Assembly (NCBI RefSeq): GCF_040892545.1
Contig: NZ_CP156079.1
Coordinates: forward strand, 248,001 to 312,000
DNA: 64,000 bases
From: Paracidovorax avenae
GTDB taxonomy: Bacteria; Pseudomonadota; Gammaproteobacteria; Burkholderiales; Burkholderiaceae_C
Direction: 5' to 3'
The notes below the pieces were generated by a model that was not told where the DNA came from, ran no database searches, and was given only the letters and a program-made list of their open reading frames with translations. The position numbers and the translations under genes were made by a program. Shown here piece after piece: positions 19,817 to 27,578 of the stretch (the stretch's first letter is position 1; the number at the start of each line of letters is the position of its first letter).

Positions 19817-21289
19817 CTATCGCGTCACATGCACGTCCGGGCGCCGCCCGCCGTTCCAGCGCCCGCCGAGCGCCCGCTCGATCTGCGCGGCCAGCTGCAG
19901 CAGCAGGCCGTCGTGCCCTTGCCGCGCCTGGGCGTGGATACCGAAGGGCAGGCCGTGGTCCTGCGCGCCCATGGGCAGCGAGATGGCCGGAATGCCGCAG
20001 AGGTTGGACAGCGGCGTGTACGCGAAGAACTGCCAGAGGTTGTCGAACCAGTCCAGCACGTCGGGGTTGTCGCTGGTGGTGAGGTATTCGGTGGTGCCCA
20101 CGGGCGGCGTGGGCCGCGCGGTGATGGGGGTGAGGATGATGTCCCAGTCCTCGAAGAATGCGCCGAAGCCGCGTGCCGTGGTGTTGAACACGGTCTGCAT
20201 GCGGTGGCGCTCGGCATAGGGCAGGTCGCGGCCGGCCTCCCAGATGCGGATGTTGACGGGCTCGATCAGGCCGGCGGGCGGGCGCTCCAGACCGCGCCGC
20301 TCCAGCAGGCCGTTGATGACCTGGGCGAAGTTGCTGATGTAGCAGGTGGTCTGGGCGCGGAAGGCGGCGCGCAGGTCCACCTGCGGCAGCGCCCATTCGA
20401 CGTGGTGGCCCAGGCCTTCGAGGAAGCGGCCGGCCTTTTCCAGTTCGGCCACGATGGCCGGCGTGGCGCGGTAGTCGCCCCATTCGTGCGAGAGCGCGAT
20501 GCGCAGGCGGGCCGGGTCGCGGCGGATCAGTTCGGCGTAGGGCTCGGGCGCCGTCCAGTAGGGCATGAACTCGCCCGGCGCGCCGCCCCGGCAGGCATCG
20601 ACGAAGGCGGCCGTATCGCGCACCGTGCGGCTGTGGCAGCCCTGGGTGGAGACGTAGCCCGTGATGTCCGAGGCATGGGGCGCGATGGAGAACACGCCGC
20701 GCGAGGGCTTCAGGCCGATGTTGCCGTTGAAGCCTGCGGGGATGCGGATGGAGCCGCCCCCGTCGGTGGCGTGCGACATGGGCACCACGCCCGCCGCCAC
20801 GATGGCGGACGTGCCGGCGGACGATCCGCAGGTGGTGTAGCCAGTGTTCCAGGGGTTGCGCGTGACATAGACGGCCGGGTTCTCGGCCGAGCTGCAGACG
20901 CCGAATTCCGGCGTGGTGGTGCGGCCCATCAGGTTCAGGCCCGCACGGCGCATCTGCTGCACGAGCCAGGCGTCTTCGGTGGGGCGGTTGCCGCGCATGA
21001 AGAGCGATCCCTGCTCCTGCAGCCGCCCGGCCAGGGTGGGGCCCAGGTCCTTCATGAAGAAGGGCACGCCGGCCAGCGGGCCGCCGGGCCGCATGCCGGC
21101 CTGCTGCGGGTCGGCCACCGCATCGGCGAAGACCTCGACCACCGCGCTCAGGGCGGGGTTCACCTTCGCCACGCCGGCTGCCGCCTGGGCGGCCAGTTCG
21201 GCGGGGGTCACCTCGCCGCGGCGCACCAGTCCGGCCAGCCCCACCGCGTCGTGCGCGGCCCATTCGTTCCAACCCATTGCCAAGCCCAT
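19817..21289 (-). CDS. Amidase signature family hydrolase
   Basis: 490 residues. The Ser-cisSer-Lys triad is readable: Lys80 in GVPFFMKDLGP, the cis-serine in TTCGSSAGTSA (156-157), and Ser180 in TDGGGSIRIPAG. The enzyme hydrolyses a carboxamide in the cytoplasm; the exact substrate is unknown. The ATG at 21289 follows GGAAGG, and a second ATG four codons on (MGWNEW) is possible. It lies 66 bases from the TonB-dependent receptor gene, in the same direction. Functional linkage to that receptor is not evident. Confidence 0.9.
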   Translation of the reverse strand: MGLAMGWNEWAAHDAVGLAGLVRRGEVTPAELAAQAAAGVAKVNPALSAVVEVFADAVADPQQAGMRPGGPLAGVPFFMKDLGPTLAGRLQEQGSLFMRGNRPTEDAWLVQQMRRAGLNLMGRTTTPEFGVCSSAENPAVYVTRNPWNTGYTTCGSSAGTSAIVAAGVVPMSHATDGGGSIRIPAGFNGNIGLKPSRGVFSIAPHASDITGYVSTQGCHSRTVRDTAAFVDACRGGAPGEFMPYWTAPEPYAELIRRDPARLRIALSHEWGDYRATPAIVAELEKAGRFLEGLGHHVEWALPQVDLRAAFRAQTTCYISNFAQVINGLLERRGLERPPAGLIEPVNIRIWEAGRDLPYAERHRMQTVFNTTARGFGAFFEDWDIILTPITARPTPPVGTTEYLTTSDNPDVLDWFDNLWQFFAYTPLSNLCGIPAISLPMGAQDHGLPFGIHAQARQGHDGLLLQLAAQIERALGGRWNGGRRPDVHVTR

Positions 21290-21355
21290 GTGGATGCCTT
21301 CCGTTTCATGTGGTCGCCGCAAACGCCAAGACTGCCACAGCAACCGGCGATGGAC

Positions 21356-23551
21356 TCAGAAGCTGTGCTGGAGCCCCGCCACCACCTGCCTGCCCAGGCC
21401 CGGCATGGCGGTGAGCGCGCCCCATGACGTGGCGGCGTAGTGCTTGTCGAAGAGGTTGTGTACGTCCAGCGTCAGGCGTGTGCGCGGGTCGATCTGCCAG
21501 TAGGCGGTCACGCGTGCCGTGGTGTAGCCCGGCAGACGGTAGGTATCGTTGGCCGTGGCGGTGCGCTCGCCCACATAGACCAGGCCGCCGCCCACGCCGT
21601 AGCGGCCGCCCGAGGCCAGGCGGTCTTCGCGGATGGCGAACAGGCCGCCGCTCACGCGCGGGATGCCCAGCAGGCGCTTGCCCAGCAGGGTCTTGTCGTT
21701 GTCGCGCAGCACCTCGGTGTCGGTGTAGGCCGCGTTGGCCGTCAGTCGCCAATGAGCGTCGAGCTTGCCGGACACATCGGCCTCGACGCCACGGCTGCGT
21801 ACCTCGCCCGCCGCCACGTTGAAGTTGGCGTTGTTCGGATCAGGCGTGAGCACGTTGGTCTTGCGGATGTCGAACACGGCCATGGAGGCGACCAGGCGCT
21901 GGTCGGGCGACTGCCACTTGGCGCCGGCTTCGAAGGCCTTGCCCTTGGTCGGCGCGAAGGCGTTGCCCGACGCGTCGCCGCCGGCGTTGGGCCGGAACGA
22001 ACGGCCGTAGGAGACATAGACCGAGCTGTCCGGCGTGAGCAGATAGCTCAGGCCCACGCGCGGCGAGGTGGAGGAATGGTCCTGCGTGGTGTTGGTCTTG
22101 GCCAGCCGGTCCTCCAGGCTCTGGTGGAAGCGGTCGAAGCGTACGCCGGCCAGCAGCTTCCAGCGCGCAGTCAGGTCGATCTGGTCCTGCAGGAAGAGGC
22201 CCGTGGCGCGCTGGTGGTCCTGGCTGCTGAAATACGGCGTCATCGGAGCCGTTCGGGGCCGGCCGTAGGTGGGCTGGTAGATGTCGATGGCGTACAGGCT
22301 GGAGCCTCGGGGCGAGGCCTCGCCGTACTGGCCCACGAAGAGCCGCCACGACTCCACACCCGCCAGCAGCGTGTGGCGCAGGCTGCCGGTGCTGACCTTG
22401 CCCTCCACCTCCGCCTGCACCGAGGTGTCGCGCGAAGGCAGGCTGCGCCAGGTGTCGCTGCGGTACAGCGTGCGGCCATCGCTCTGCAGCAGGCCCAGCC
22501 GTCCGTTGCCGAAGTCCATGGCGTCGCCGTAGTACTCCGTCTCGCGGTACGACGCGCCCAGGCGGGTGCGCCAGCCCTGGCCCAAGTCGTGGTCCAGCGT
22601 GAGTTGGTGCGTGTCGCCCGTCACGTGCAGCTTGCCGCGGTTGGGCTCGCCCAGGAAGCGGTCGCCGGGCAGCGCCAGGGCGTTGCCACCCACCTGGACG
22701 GTGCCGCGGTCCAGCGGCGTGCGGATGCGGATGAACTCGGCCTCGTACTGCAGCACCGTGTCGGCGCCCAGCGTCCAGGCGAAGGCGGGGGCGACCACGT
22801 ACTTGTGGTTGTCCACCAGGCTGGTGCGGCTGGCGCCGTCCTCGGCCGCCACGTTCAGGCGGTAGGCCAGGTTCTGCGTGATGGGGCCGGTGGTGTCCAG
22901 CGTGGCGCGGCGCATGCCCAGCGTGCCCACGTCCAGCCCCACCTTGTGCGCGGCGGTGAACTGCGGCTTCTTGGTGACGATGTTGAGCGTGCCGCCGGGC
23001 TCGCTGCTGCCGTAGAGCGCTGCCGCAGGGCCCTTGAGGAATTCCACCCGCTCCACCGTCGCCATGTCGCGCATGGGGCCGTAACCCCGGCTGGAGGCGA
23101 AGCCGTTGAGCAGCGAACCGCCGTCGGTGTTGCTGAAGCCGCGGATGGCGTAGTTGTCCCAGGTGCCGCCGAAGTCGTTCAGGCGGGTGACGCCGCTCAC
23201 GAAGTCCACCGTGTCCGCCAGGCGCGTGGCGCCCAGGTCCTGGATGAGCTGCTGCGATACCACGCGCACCGCCTGCGGGGTTTCGACCAGGGGCGTGTCG
23301 GTGCGGGTGGCGGCGGTGTTGCGCTGCGCGCCCTGGTAGCCGGTGGTGGCGTCGGCCGCGTCCTGCACGCGCACTTCCTGCAGCGTGACGGCGGGCGCGG
23401 CGGTCTCCTGGGCATGGGCCTGGTTCTGGGCGGAGAGGGCGGCGGCGAGCACCAGCACGGCCTGCGCCAGCGGGGCGCGGCGGGGAGAGAACGAGCGGGA
23501 GGACGCCGCGGCGACGGCGGCCAGGTCGGGAGACAGGCGGAAGGCAGGCAT
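21356..23551 (-). CDS. TonB-dependent siderophore receptor
   Basis: 731 residues. A signal peptide ends in SAQNQAHAQ. The TonB box region is VTLQEVRVQDA. The plug domain contains DTPLVETPQAVRVVSQQLI, SGVTRLNDFGGTWDNYAIRG and VEFLKGPAAALYGSSEPGGT. A 22-strand barrel ends in LQHSF, the terminal phenylalanine needed for outer-membrane insertion. The order fits ferrichrome/hydroxamate-type receptors (FhuA-like). A Fur-like box lies 113 bases upstream of the start and a hairpin immediately precedes it. Iron limitation is therefore the likely inducer. The ligand is inferred only from family resemblance. Confidence 0.93.
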   Translation of the reverse strand: MPAFRLSPDLAAVAAASSRSFSPRRAPLAQAVLVLAAALSAQNQAHAQETAAPAVTLQEVRVQDAADATTGYQGAQRNTAATRTDTPLVETPQAVRVVSQQLIQDLGATRLADTVDFVSGVTRLNDFGGTWDNYAIRGFSNTDGGSLLNGFASSRGYGPMRDMATVERVEFLKGPAAALYGSSEPGGTLNIVTKKPQFTAAHKVGLDVGTLGMRRATLDTTGPITQNLAYRLNVAAEDGASRTSLVDNHKYVVAPAFAWTLGADTVLQYEAEFIRIRTPLDRGTVQVGGNALALPGDRFLGEPNRGKLHVTGDTHQLTLDHDLGQGWRTRLGASYRETEYYGDAMDFGNGRLGLLQSDGRTLYRSDTWRSLPSRDTSVQAEVEGKVSTGSLRHTLLAGVESWRLFVGQYGEASPRGSSLYAIDIYQPTYGRPRTAPMTPYFSSQDHQRATGLFLQDQIDLTARWKLLAGVRFDRFHQSLEDRLAKTNTTQDHSSTSPRVGLSYLLTPDSSVYVSYGRSFRPNAGGDASGNAFAPTKGKAFEAGAKWQSPDQRLVASMAVFDIRKTNVLTPDPNNANFNVAAGEVRSRGVEADVSGKLDAHWRLTANAAYTDTEVLRDNDKTLLGKRLLGIPRVSGGLFAIREDRLASGGRYGVGGGLVYVGERTATANDTYRLPGYTTARVTAYWQIDPRTRLTLDVHNLFDKHYAATSWGALTAMPGLGRQVVAGLQHSF

Positions 23552-23560
23552 GGACGGCAG

Positions 23561-23578
23561 GCCGGAGAAGGCTCCGGC
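23561..23578 (-). other. Hairpin just before the receptor start
   Basis: GCCGGAG and CTCCGGC form a perfect seven-base stem around four bases, nine bases from the ATG at 23551. On the message it would hide the GGAG that could serve as ribosome site. A second small stem (GAGCC, TTCA, GGCTC) is at 23612-23625. Translational control is possible but unproven. Confidence 0.35.
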
Positions 23579-23663
23579 GCGAAAAAAGGAATGCGGTGGA
23601 GTTCGGTGAGCGAGCCTTCAGGCTCCGCAGCTCGGCCGTGAAGGCGCCGAACTGTAGCACCAA

Positions 23664-23682
23664 GTTGAGAACAACTCTCATT
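23664..23682 (-). promoter_or_regulatory. Fur-box candidate
   Basis: The minus strand reads AATGAGAGTTGTTCTCAAC, with perfect TGAGA and TCTCA arms around five bases. This resembles a Fur box in its inverted hexamer form. It lies upstream of a siderophore receptor gene, where such a site is expected. Confidence 0.55.
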
Positions 23683-23754
23683 CCCTGTCGCGTCGCCGCG
23701 ACGCTGCGGCCGGGGGCTTCGGGCTGCCGCCCCCAGCCTGCCCGTGCCGGCCTG

Positions 23755-24177
23755 CTACTTGAGCGGGTTCTCCGGCTCCTTGCCCGTCAGCGCCTTGTCC
23801 TTGCGGCAGACCGACAGGGGCTGGGTGCGTGACGAGAAGATGTGCGTCACTTCCTGCGTATCGGCGCGCGCGCTGACTTTCAGGCAGGCGCAGCCGTAGC
23901 CCGCGCTGCCGGTGCCGGTCGCCACCCAGCGCGCCTTGGGGAACGTCGGCCAGTCGCCTTCGGCCTGGTGGCCTCCCTGCATGCCGATGGTCCATTCCCC
24001 GTCCTTGTCCACCAGCGTTGCATTGCCCGGCGTCGGGTTGTCGAACCAGCCGCAGCGCGTGGTCGTGTCGGGCGGCATCGCGGCGGCCGCGAACTGGCAG
24101 GCACCCAGCCACAGCAGGGCATGGAGGATGCGGGCCGTCTTCTGGCCGCGCGAGGTCGGGGCATTGCAGCGTGTCAT
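23755..24177 (-). CDS. Small exported DUF4087-type protein
   Basis: 140 residues. The N-terminus KTARILHALLWLGACQFAAA is a signal sequence with a cysteine near its end, so it could be a lipoprotein or periplasmic. The mature part has RCGWFDNPTPGNATLVDKDG, EWTIGMQGGHQAEGDWPTF and YGCACLKVSA, typical of DUF4087 proteins of unknown function. Five or more cysteines suggest disulphides. Its ATG overlaps the stop of the GH19-like gene (ATGA, 24174-24177), so the two are made together. An immunity-type role for the enzyme next door is a reasonable guess. Confidence 0.8.
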   Translation of the reverse strand: MTRCNAPTSRGQKTARILHALLWLGACQFAAAAMPPDTTTRCGWFDNPTPGNATLVDKDGEWTIGMQGGHQAEGDWPTFPKARWVATGTGSAGYGCACLKVSARADTQEVTHIFSSRTQPLSVCRKDKALTGKEPENPLK

Positions 24178-25082
24178 GGCGTGGCGGTGGCGGGTGTGGG
24201 TGGGGTGATGGCGTTCGGCCGGGCCTTCAGCAGGACCGCCTCGAATTTCCGGGCGATCTTGGCGATGTCTTCGGCGTGATCGCTGCCGTTGACCATTTTC
24301 CGGGCCGACACGTAATCGGTCGCGTCCCCCGAGAAGTAGAGCGAGAACTTGCGTCCGTTCGCGAAGATGCCGCCCGTGCGCATGCCATGGGACATCAGCG
24401 CATAGGCGGTCTCGGGCGTCTTGACCTGCTCCGGGTCCGTGAGCAATCCCAGTCCGCGGCCGAGCGCGACGCCCGCCTTGGCGTAGTTGGACCACCAGGT
24501 CAGCTGCACATAGCCGCGCCCGTAATACGCCTGCTCGATGCCGTCGTCGGCGTCGTAGGACTTGGTGGCGGCGCCGCCATCCTTGGTGCCCATCCTGGCA
24601 CCCTTGGTGAGCGGCGAGATGTCGCCGGCCGCCGTGACCGAGAACTGGTCGCCGTCCTGCTCGGTGATGCGCGCACCGCCATCCGGCAGCAGCTTGACCT
24701 TGACGGACTCGTGGTACTGCCGTCCCTTGCCGTGGCCGATCTCGGCCACCGGGGCCATGGTCATCAGCCACTTCTTCTGCTTGAGGACGACGGGCTGCCC
24801 GTGCTTGTCCACCAGCGGCTGCCCCTTCTTGTTCGTCGCCACCTTGGTGACGGTGACCGGAGAGGTGGTTTCCCACATCACGGTCGCGAGCATGTAGGCA
24901 GCCTGGCGCACGTCGTTGATGGCCGTGTCGCGCTCGATCATGCCCAGCAGGGACAGCATGTCGGGAATGGCTGCGGCGTTGTACCTGCCGCTGGTGCCGA
25001 ACTGCTGGGTGAATTGTTCCTGGAAAACGACCCGGTCGTAGGGGCCGGTGTGTTGGTAGTTGATTTTCTGCGGCGCAGGCAT
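24174..25082 (-). CDS. GH19-type (chitinase/lysozyme-like) glycoside hydrolase
   Basis: 302 residues without an evident signal peptide. The family pattern is MLATVMWETTSPVTV with the likely acid Glu71, then EQAYYGRGYVQLTWWSNYAKAG and LLTDPEQVKTPETAYALMSHGMRTG. These correspond to the GH19 motifs of phage-type endolysins and chitinases that cut chitin or peptidoglycan glycans. A long insertion (about 72-145) separates the catalytic glutamate from GRGYVQLT. The absence of a signal peptide and the overlap with an exported small protein resemble antibacterial effector-immunity pairs. No phage or type VI genes are in the window. The start at 25082 is the first ATG after a low-complexity lead. Confidence 0.78.
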   Translation of the reverse strand: MPAPQKINYQHTGPYDRVVFQEQFTQQFGTSGRYNAAAIPDMLSLLGMIERDTAINDVRQAAYMLATVMWETTSPVTVTKVATNKKGQPLVDKHGQPVVLKQKKWLMTMAPVAEIGHGKGRQYHESVKVKLLPDGGARITEQDGDQFSVTAAGDISPLTKGARMGTKDGGAATKSYDADDGIEQAYYGRGYVQLTWWSNYAKAGVALGRGLGLLTDPEQVKTPETAYALMSHGMRTGGIFANGRKFSLYFSGDATDYVSARKMVNGSDHAEDIAKIARKFEAVLLKARPNAITPPTPATATP

Positions 25083-25113
25083 GGGCCCATCCGTGGAATG
25101 GAAACGCACCAGT

Positions 25114-26085
25114 CTAGGGCGCTCGTCCGTGGCTTTGTTTTGCCGGATGTAATTTCTGCAAACCGGTATCACCTCCGACGCCGCGGGTCGCGAGCGCCTG
25201 CGCGGAGTGCCGCAACCGCTCCACGAAGCGCCGTGCGCCCAGGCCCTGCGGTCGCTCCCTGGACCACACCACATCCACCCACAGCTCCACGCCATTGCTG
25301 AGATTGTCGAACGGCATTTCCACCAGAGTGCCGGCCTGGATGCGGGGATCCACCAGTTCGCGCGGCTGCCAGCCCCAGCCCAGGCCGGCCTCGATGAGGC
25401 TGAGCGCGGCCAGGTGGTTGTCGGTGCGCCAGTGGTGGCGCGCGAACACGAAGCGCGGGTCGGTCTGCGCGAGATCGCGCCCGGCCACGACGATCTGGCG
25501 GGTGGTGGTCAGGTGGACTTCGCTCAGCGGCGCGCCGGCGGCGGCCTGCATCACGGGGTGCTGCGGCGCGATGACCGCCACCAGCGTCTCGCTGCCCACT
25601 TCCTGGAAGCCTTCGCGCCCGTCCAGGCTGGACCGCTCGAACACCAGCGCCAGCTGGGCGCGGCCCGCATGCACCAGCGCCATGGCGTCGGCCTGCGGGG
25701 CGGCCAGCACTTCCACCTGCAACTGGGGGTATTCGGCGGTGAGGGCAGCCAGCGCCTCGGTCCAGGGGCCGGCCAGCAGTTCGGGCGCGATGGCGATGGT
25801 CAGGCGCTCTTCCAGTCCCTGCGTGAGGGCCAGGGCCTGCGCGTTGAGCTGGCGCAGTTGCGCGCCCAGCAGCCGTGCCTGCGGCTCCAGGGCCCGCGCG
25901 GCGGCCGTGGGCTGCGGCTCGCGCCCGCGGCGGTCGAAGAGCTGCACGTCGAGCTCGGCCTCCAGGTGGGCGATGGTCATGCTCACGGCCGAGGGCACGC
26001 GGGAAAGCGCCCGGGCGGCGGCCGAGAACGAGCCGTGGTCCAGCACCGCCAGAAATACGTTCACGCTGTCGGAAGAAAATGCCAT
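25114..26085 (-). CDS. LysR-type regulator, divergent from PACE efflux gene
   Basis: 323 residues. The DNA-binding head is FLAVLDHGSFSAAARALSRV with PSAVSMTIAHLEAELDVQLFDR, a standard LysR helix-turn-helix. The effector domain starts near LTIAIAPELLAGPWTEAL. It is divergent from the PACE transporter, with 73 bases between starts and a 9-13-9 palindrome in the gap, the arrangement seen for AceR and AceI. It probably activates that gene in response to a cationic compound. The C-terminal tail after LRHSAQAL is longer than usual. Confidence 0.9.
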   Translation of the reverse strand: MAFSSDSVNVFLAVLDHGSFSAAARALSRVPSAVSMTIAHLEAELDVQLFDRRGREPQPTAAARALEPQARLLGAQLRQLNAQALALTQGLEERLTIAIAPELLAGPWTEALAALTAEYPQLQVEVLAAPQADAMALVHAGRAQLALVFERSSLDGREGFQEVGSETLVAVIAPQHPVMQAAAGAPLSEVHLTTTRQIVVAGRDLAQTDPRFVFARHHWRTDNHLAALSLIEAGLGWGWQPRELVDPRIQAGTLVEMPFDNLSNGVELWVDVVWSRERPQGLGARRFVERLRHSAQALATRGVGGDTGLQKLHPAKQSHGRAP

Positions 26086-26120
26086 GGCCGTCGTTCTATC
26101 AGAAAAAATGAAACAAGCTG

Positions 26121-26151
26121 ACTTTATGTATCAGCCCGGCACACATAAAGT
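26121..26151. promoter_or_regulatory. LysR operator candidate in LysR/PACE gap
   Basis: ACTTTATGT and ACATAAAGT are perfect nine-base arms separated by 13 bases. The palindrome ends eight bases before the PACE start at 26159. The length and T/A-rich arms fit a LysR regulatory site. Its position favours the start at 26159 over in-frame ATGs at 26108 and 26126, which would place the site inside the coding region. Confidence 0.6.
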
Positions 26152-26158
26152 GCGACGC

Positions 26159-26647
26159 ATGTCCGTGCCATCCTCCTCTTCCGCCGCCGTCTCCGCATCC
26201 GCTGGCGCCCGTGAAGCCCCGGGCTTGCAGGGCCCCTGGCGCCGCGTGGTCTATGTCTCGCTCTACGAACTGATCGCCATCGCCTTCGCGACCGCCGGCC
26301 TGGCCATGCTGACGGGGCAGGGCGCGGGCCATTCCAGCGCCGTGGCGGTGGCGTGCTCGGTGATCGCCATCGTCTGGAACGTCGGCTTCAACTGGGCGTT
26401 CGAGCGCTGGGAGTCGCGGCAGGCGGTGCGCGGCCGCAGCGTGGCGCGCCGCGTGGCCCATGCGATCGGCTTCGAGGGCGGGCTGGCGCTCATCCTGGTG
26501 CCGCTCTTCGCCTGGTGGTTCGACGTGAGCCTCTGGCAGGCGCTGGTGATGGACCTGGGCCTGCTGCTGTTCTTCCTGGGTTACACGTTCGTCTTCAACT
26601 GGCTCTTCGACCGGGTGTTCGGCCTGCCGGCCTCGGCGCGGGGCTGA
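26159..26647 (+). CDS. PACE family multidrug efflux transporter
   Basis: 162 residues with four membrane segments arranged as two tandem pairs. The first pair contains RRVVYVSLYELIAIAFATAG and VIAIVWNVGFNWAFERWE, the second AHAIGFEGGLALILVPLFAW and MDLGLLLFFLGYTFVFNWLF. The repeated VYELIAI/GFEGGL and FNWxFxR patterns define bacterial transmembrane pair (PACE) proteins, proton-driven exporters of cationic biocides such as chlorhexidine. The acidic residue in each first helix (YELIAI, GFEGGL) is the expected proton site. A LysR gene is divergent. No strong ribosome site is seen. Confidence 0.88.
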   Translation: MSVPSSSSAAVSASAGAREAPGLQGPWRRVVYVSLYELIAIAFATAGLAMLTGQGAGHSSAVAVACSVIAIVWNVGFNWAFERWESRQAVRGRSVARRVAHAIGFEGGLALILVPLFAWWFDVSLWQALVMDLGLLLFFLGYTFVFNWLFDRVFGLPASARG

Positions 26648-26654
26648 TCCGGCG

Positions 26655-27578
26655 TCATTCCTGGAGCCACTGCCCTGCCAGGGCGGCCGCGGCGGTGCGC
26701 GTCTCCACGCCCAGCTTCTCGAAGATGTGCTCCAGGTGCTTGTTCACCGTGCGCGGACTCATGCCCAGGATGTCGGCGATGTCGCGGTTGGTCTTGCCTT
26801 TGGCGATCCAGGACAGCACCTCGGTCTCGCGCGGTGTCAGGTCCACGCTCGGCAGGCGCGCCGCGGGCGCCGCGCCGGCGGCCTGCACCGACAGCAGCAG
26901 CATGGTCTCGCCCAGCCCGCTGGCGCCGAGCGGGCGCGCCATGAGCCGCTGGCCGGGCTCCAGGCCGGTGGCGCCTTCGCCTGCCTGCTGCGCCTGGGCC
27001 AGCCAGCGTGCCATGGCCGGTGCCGGAGCGGGATCGGCGGCGAAGGCGGCCTCCAGCCAGCGTGTGGCCTGGGGCGAGCGCCAGGCGATGCGGTCCTGGC
27101 CGTCGAGCACCACCACGCCCATGCCGGCCACGTCCACCGCCTCGCGCGCCAGCCGGGCGGCGCGGGCGTTGGCGACGTGGGTGGCCAGGCGGGCCAGCAC
27201 CTCGGGCAGGCGCAGGGGCTTGACCACGTAGTCCACCCCGCCGGCCGCGAAGCCGCGCACGATCTGTTCGGTGTCCGACAGGCCGGTCATGAACACGATG
27301 GGCACGTGCGACCACGGCGGCGTGGCCTTGATGCGGGCGCAGAGCGTGAAGCCGTCGGTTCCGGGCATGACGGCGTCCAGCAGCACGCCGTCGGGCACGG
27401 CGAGGTCGAAGCGCTCGAGCGCCTCGTCGGCGTCGCGTGCAGCCAGCACGGCGTAGCCTTCTGCGGCCAGGGCGTCGCCGAGCATCTGCAGGGTGGCGAG
27501 GTCGTCGTCCACCACGAGGATGGCGCGCCGCGCCGCGGCGGGGGATGGAGAAACGGGAGCGGTATCAGGCGGATGCAT
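26655..27578 (-). CDS. LuxR-type response regulator with receiver and PAS-like middle
   Basis: 307 residues. The receiver has AILVVDDDLATLQML, phospho-acceptor Asp68 in GVLLDAVMPG, and PIVFMTGLSD with Lys in DYVVKPLRLPE. The middle part (VAGMGVVVLDGQDRIAWRSP) resembles a degenerate PAS domain. The C-terminal LuxR helix-turn-helix is LTPRETEVLSWIAKGKTNRD then IADILGMSPRTVNKHLEHIF. Its start lies 14 bases inside the end of the hybrid kinase gene, so the two are coupled partners. Its target is probably the divergent urt/fmd operon, whose promoter region carries a palindrome of the type bound by this family. Confidence 0.92.
   Translation of the reverse strand: MHPPDTAPVSPSPAAARRAILVVDDDLATLQMLGDALAAEGYAVLAARDADEALERFDLAVPDGVLLDAVMPGTDGFTLCARIKATPPWSHVPIVFMTGLSDTEQIVRGFAAGGVDYVVKPLRLPEVLARLATHVANARAARLAREAVDVAGMGVVVLDGQDRIAWRSPQATRWLEAAFAADPAPAPAMARWLAQAQQAGEGATGLEPGQRLMARPLGASGLGETMLLLSVQAAGAAPAARLPSVDLTPRETEVLSWIAKGKTNRDIADILGMSPRTVNKHLEHIFEKLGVETRTAAAALAGQWLQE

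Noticed and set aside
19829..21427. 532-codon plus-strand frame over the amidase
   Set aside because: Antisense to an intact amidase-signature gene; low-complexity product.
21440..23641. 733-codon plus-strand frame over the TonB receptor
   Set aside because: Shadow of a well-supported receptor gene; no signal peptide or domain.
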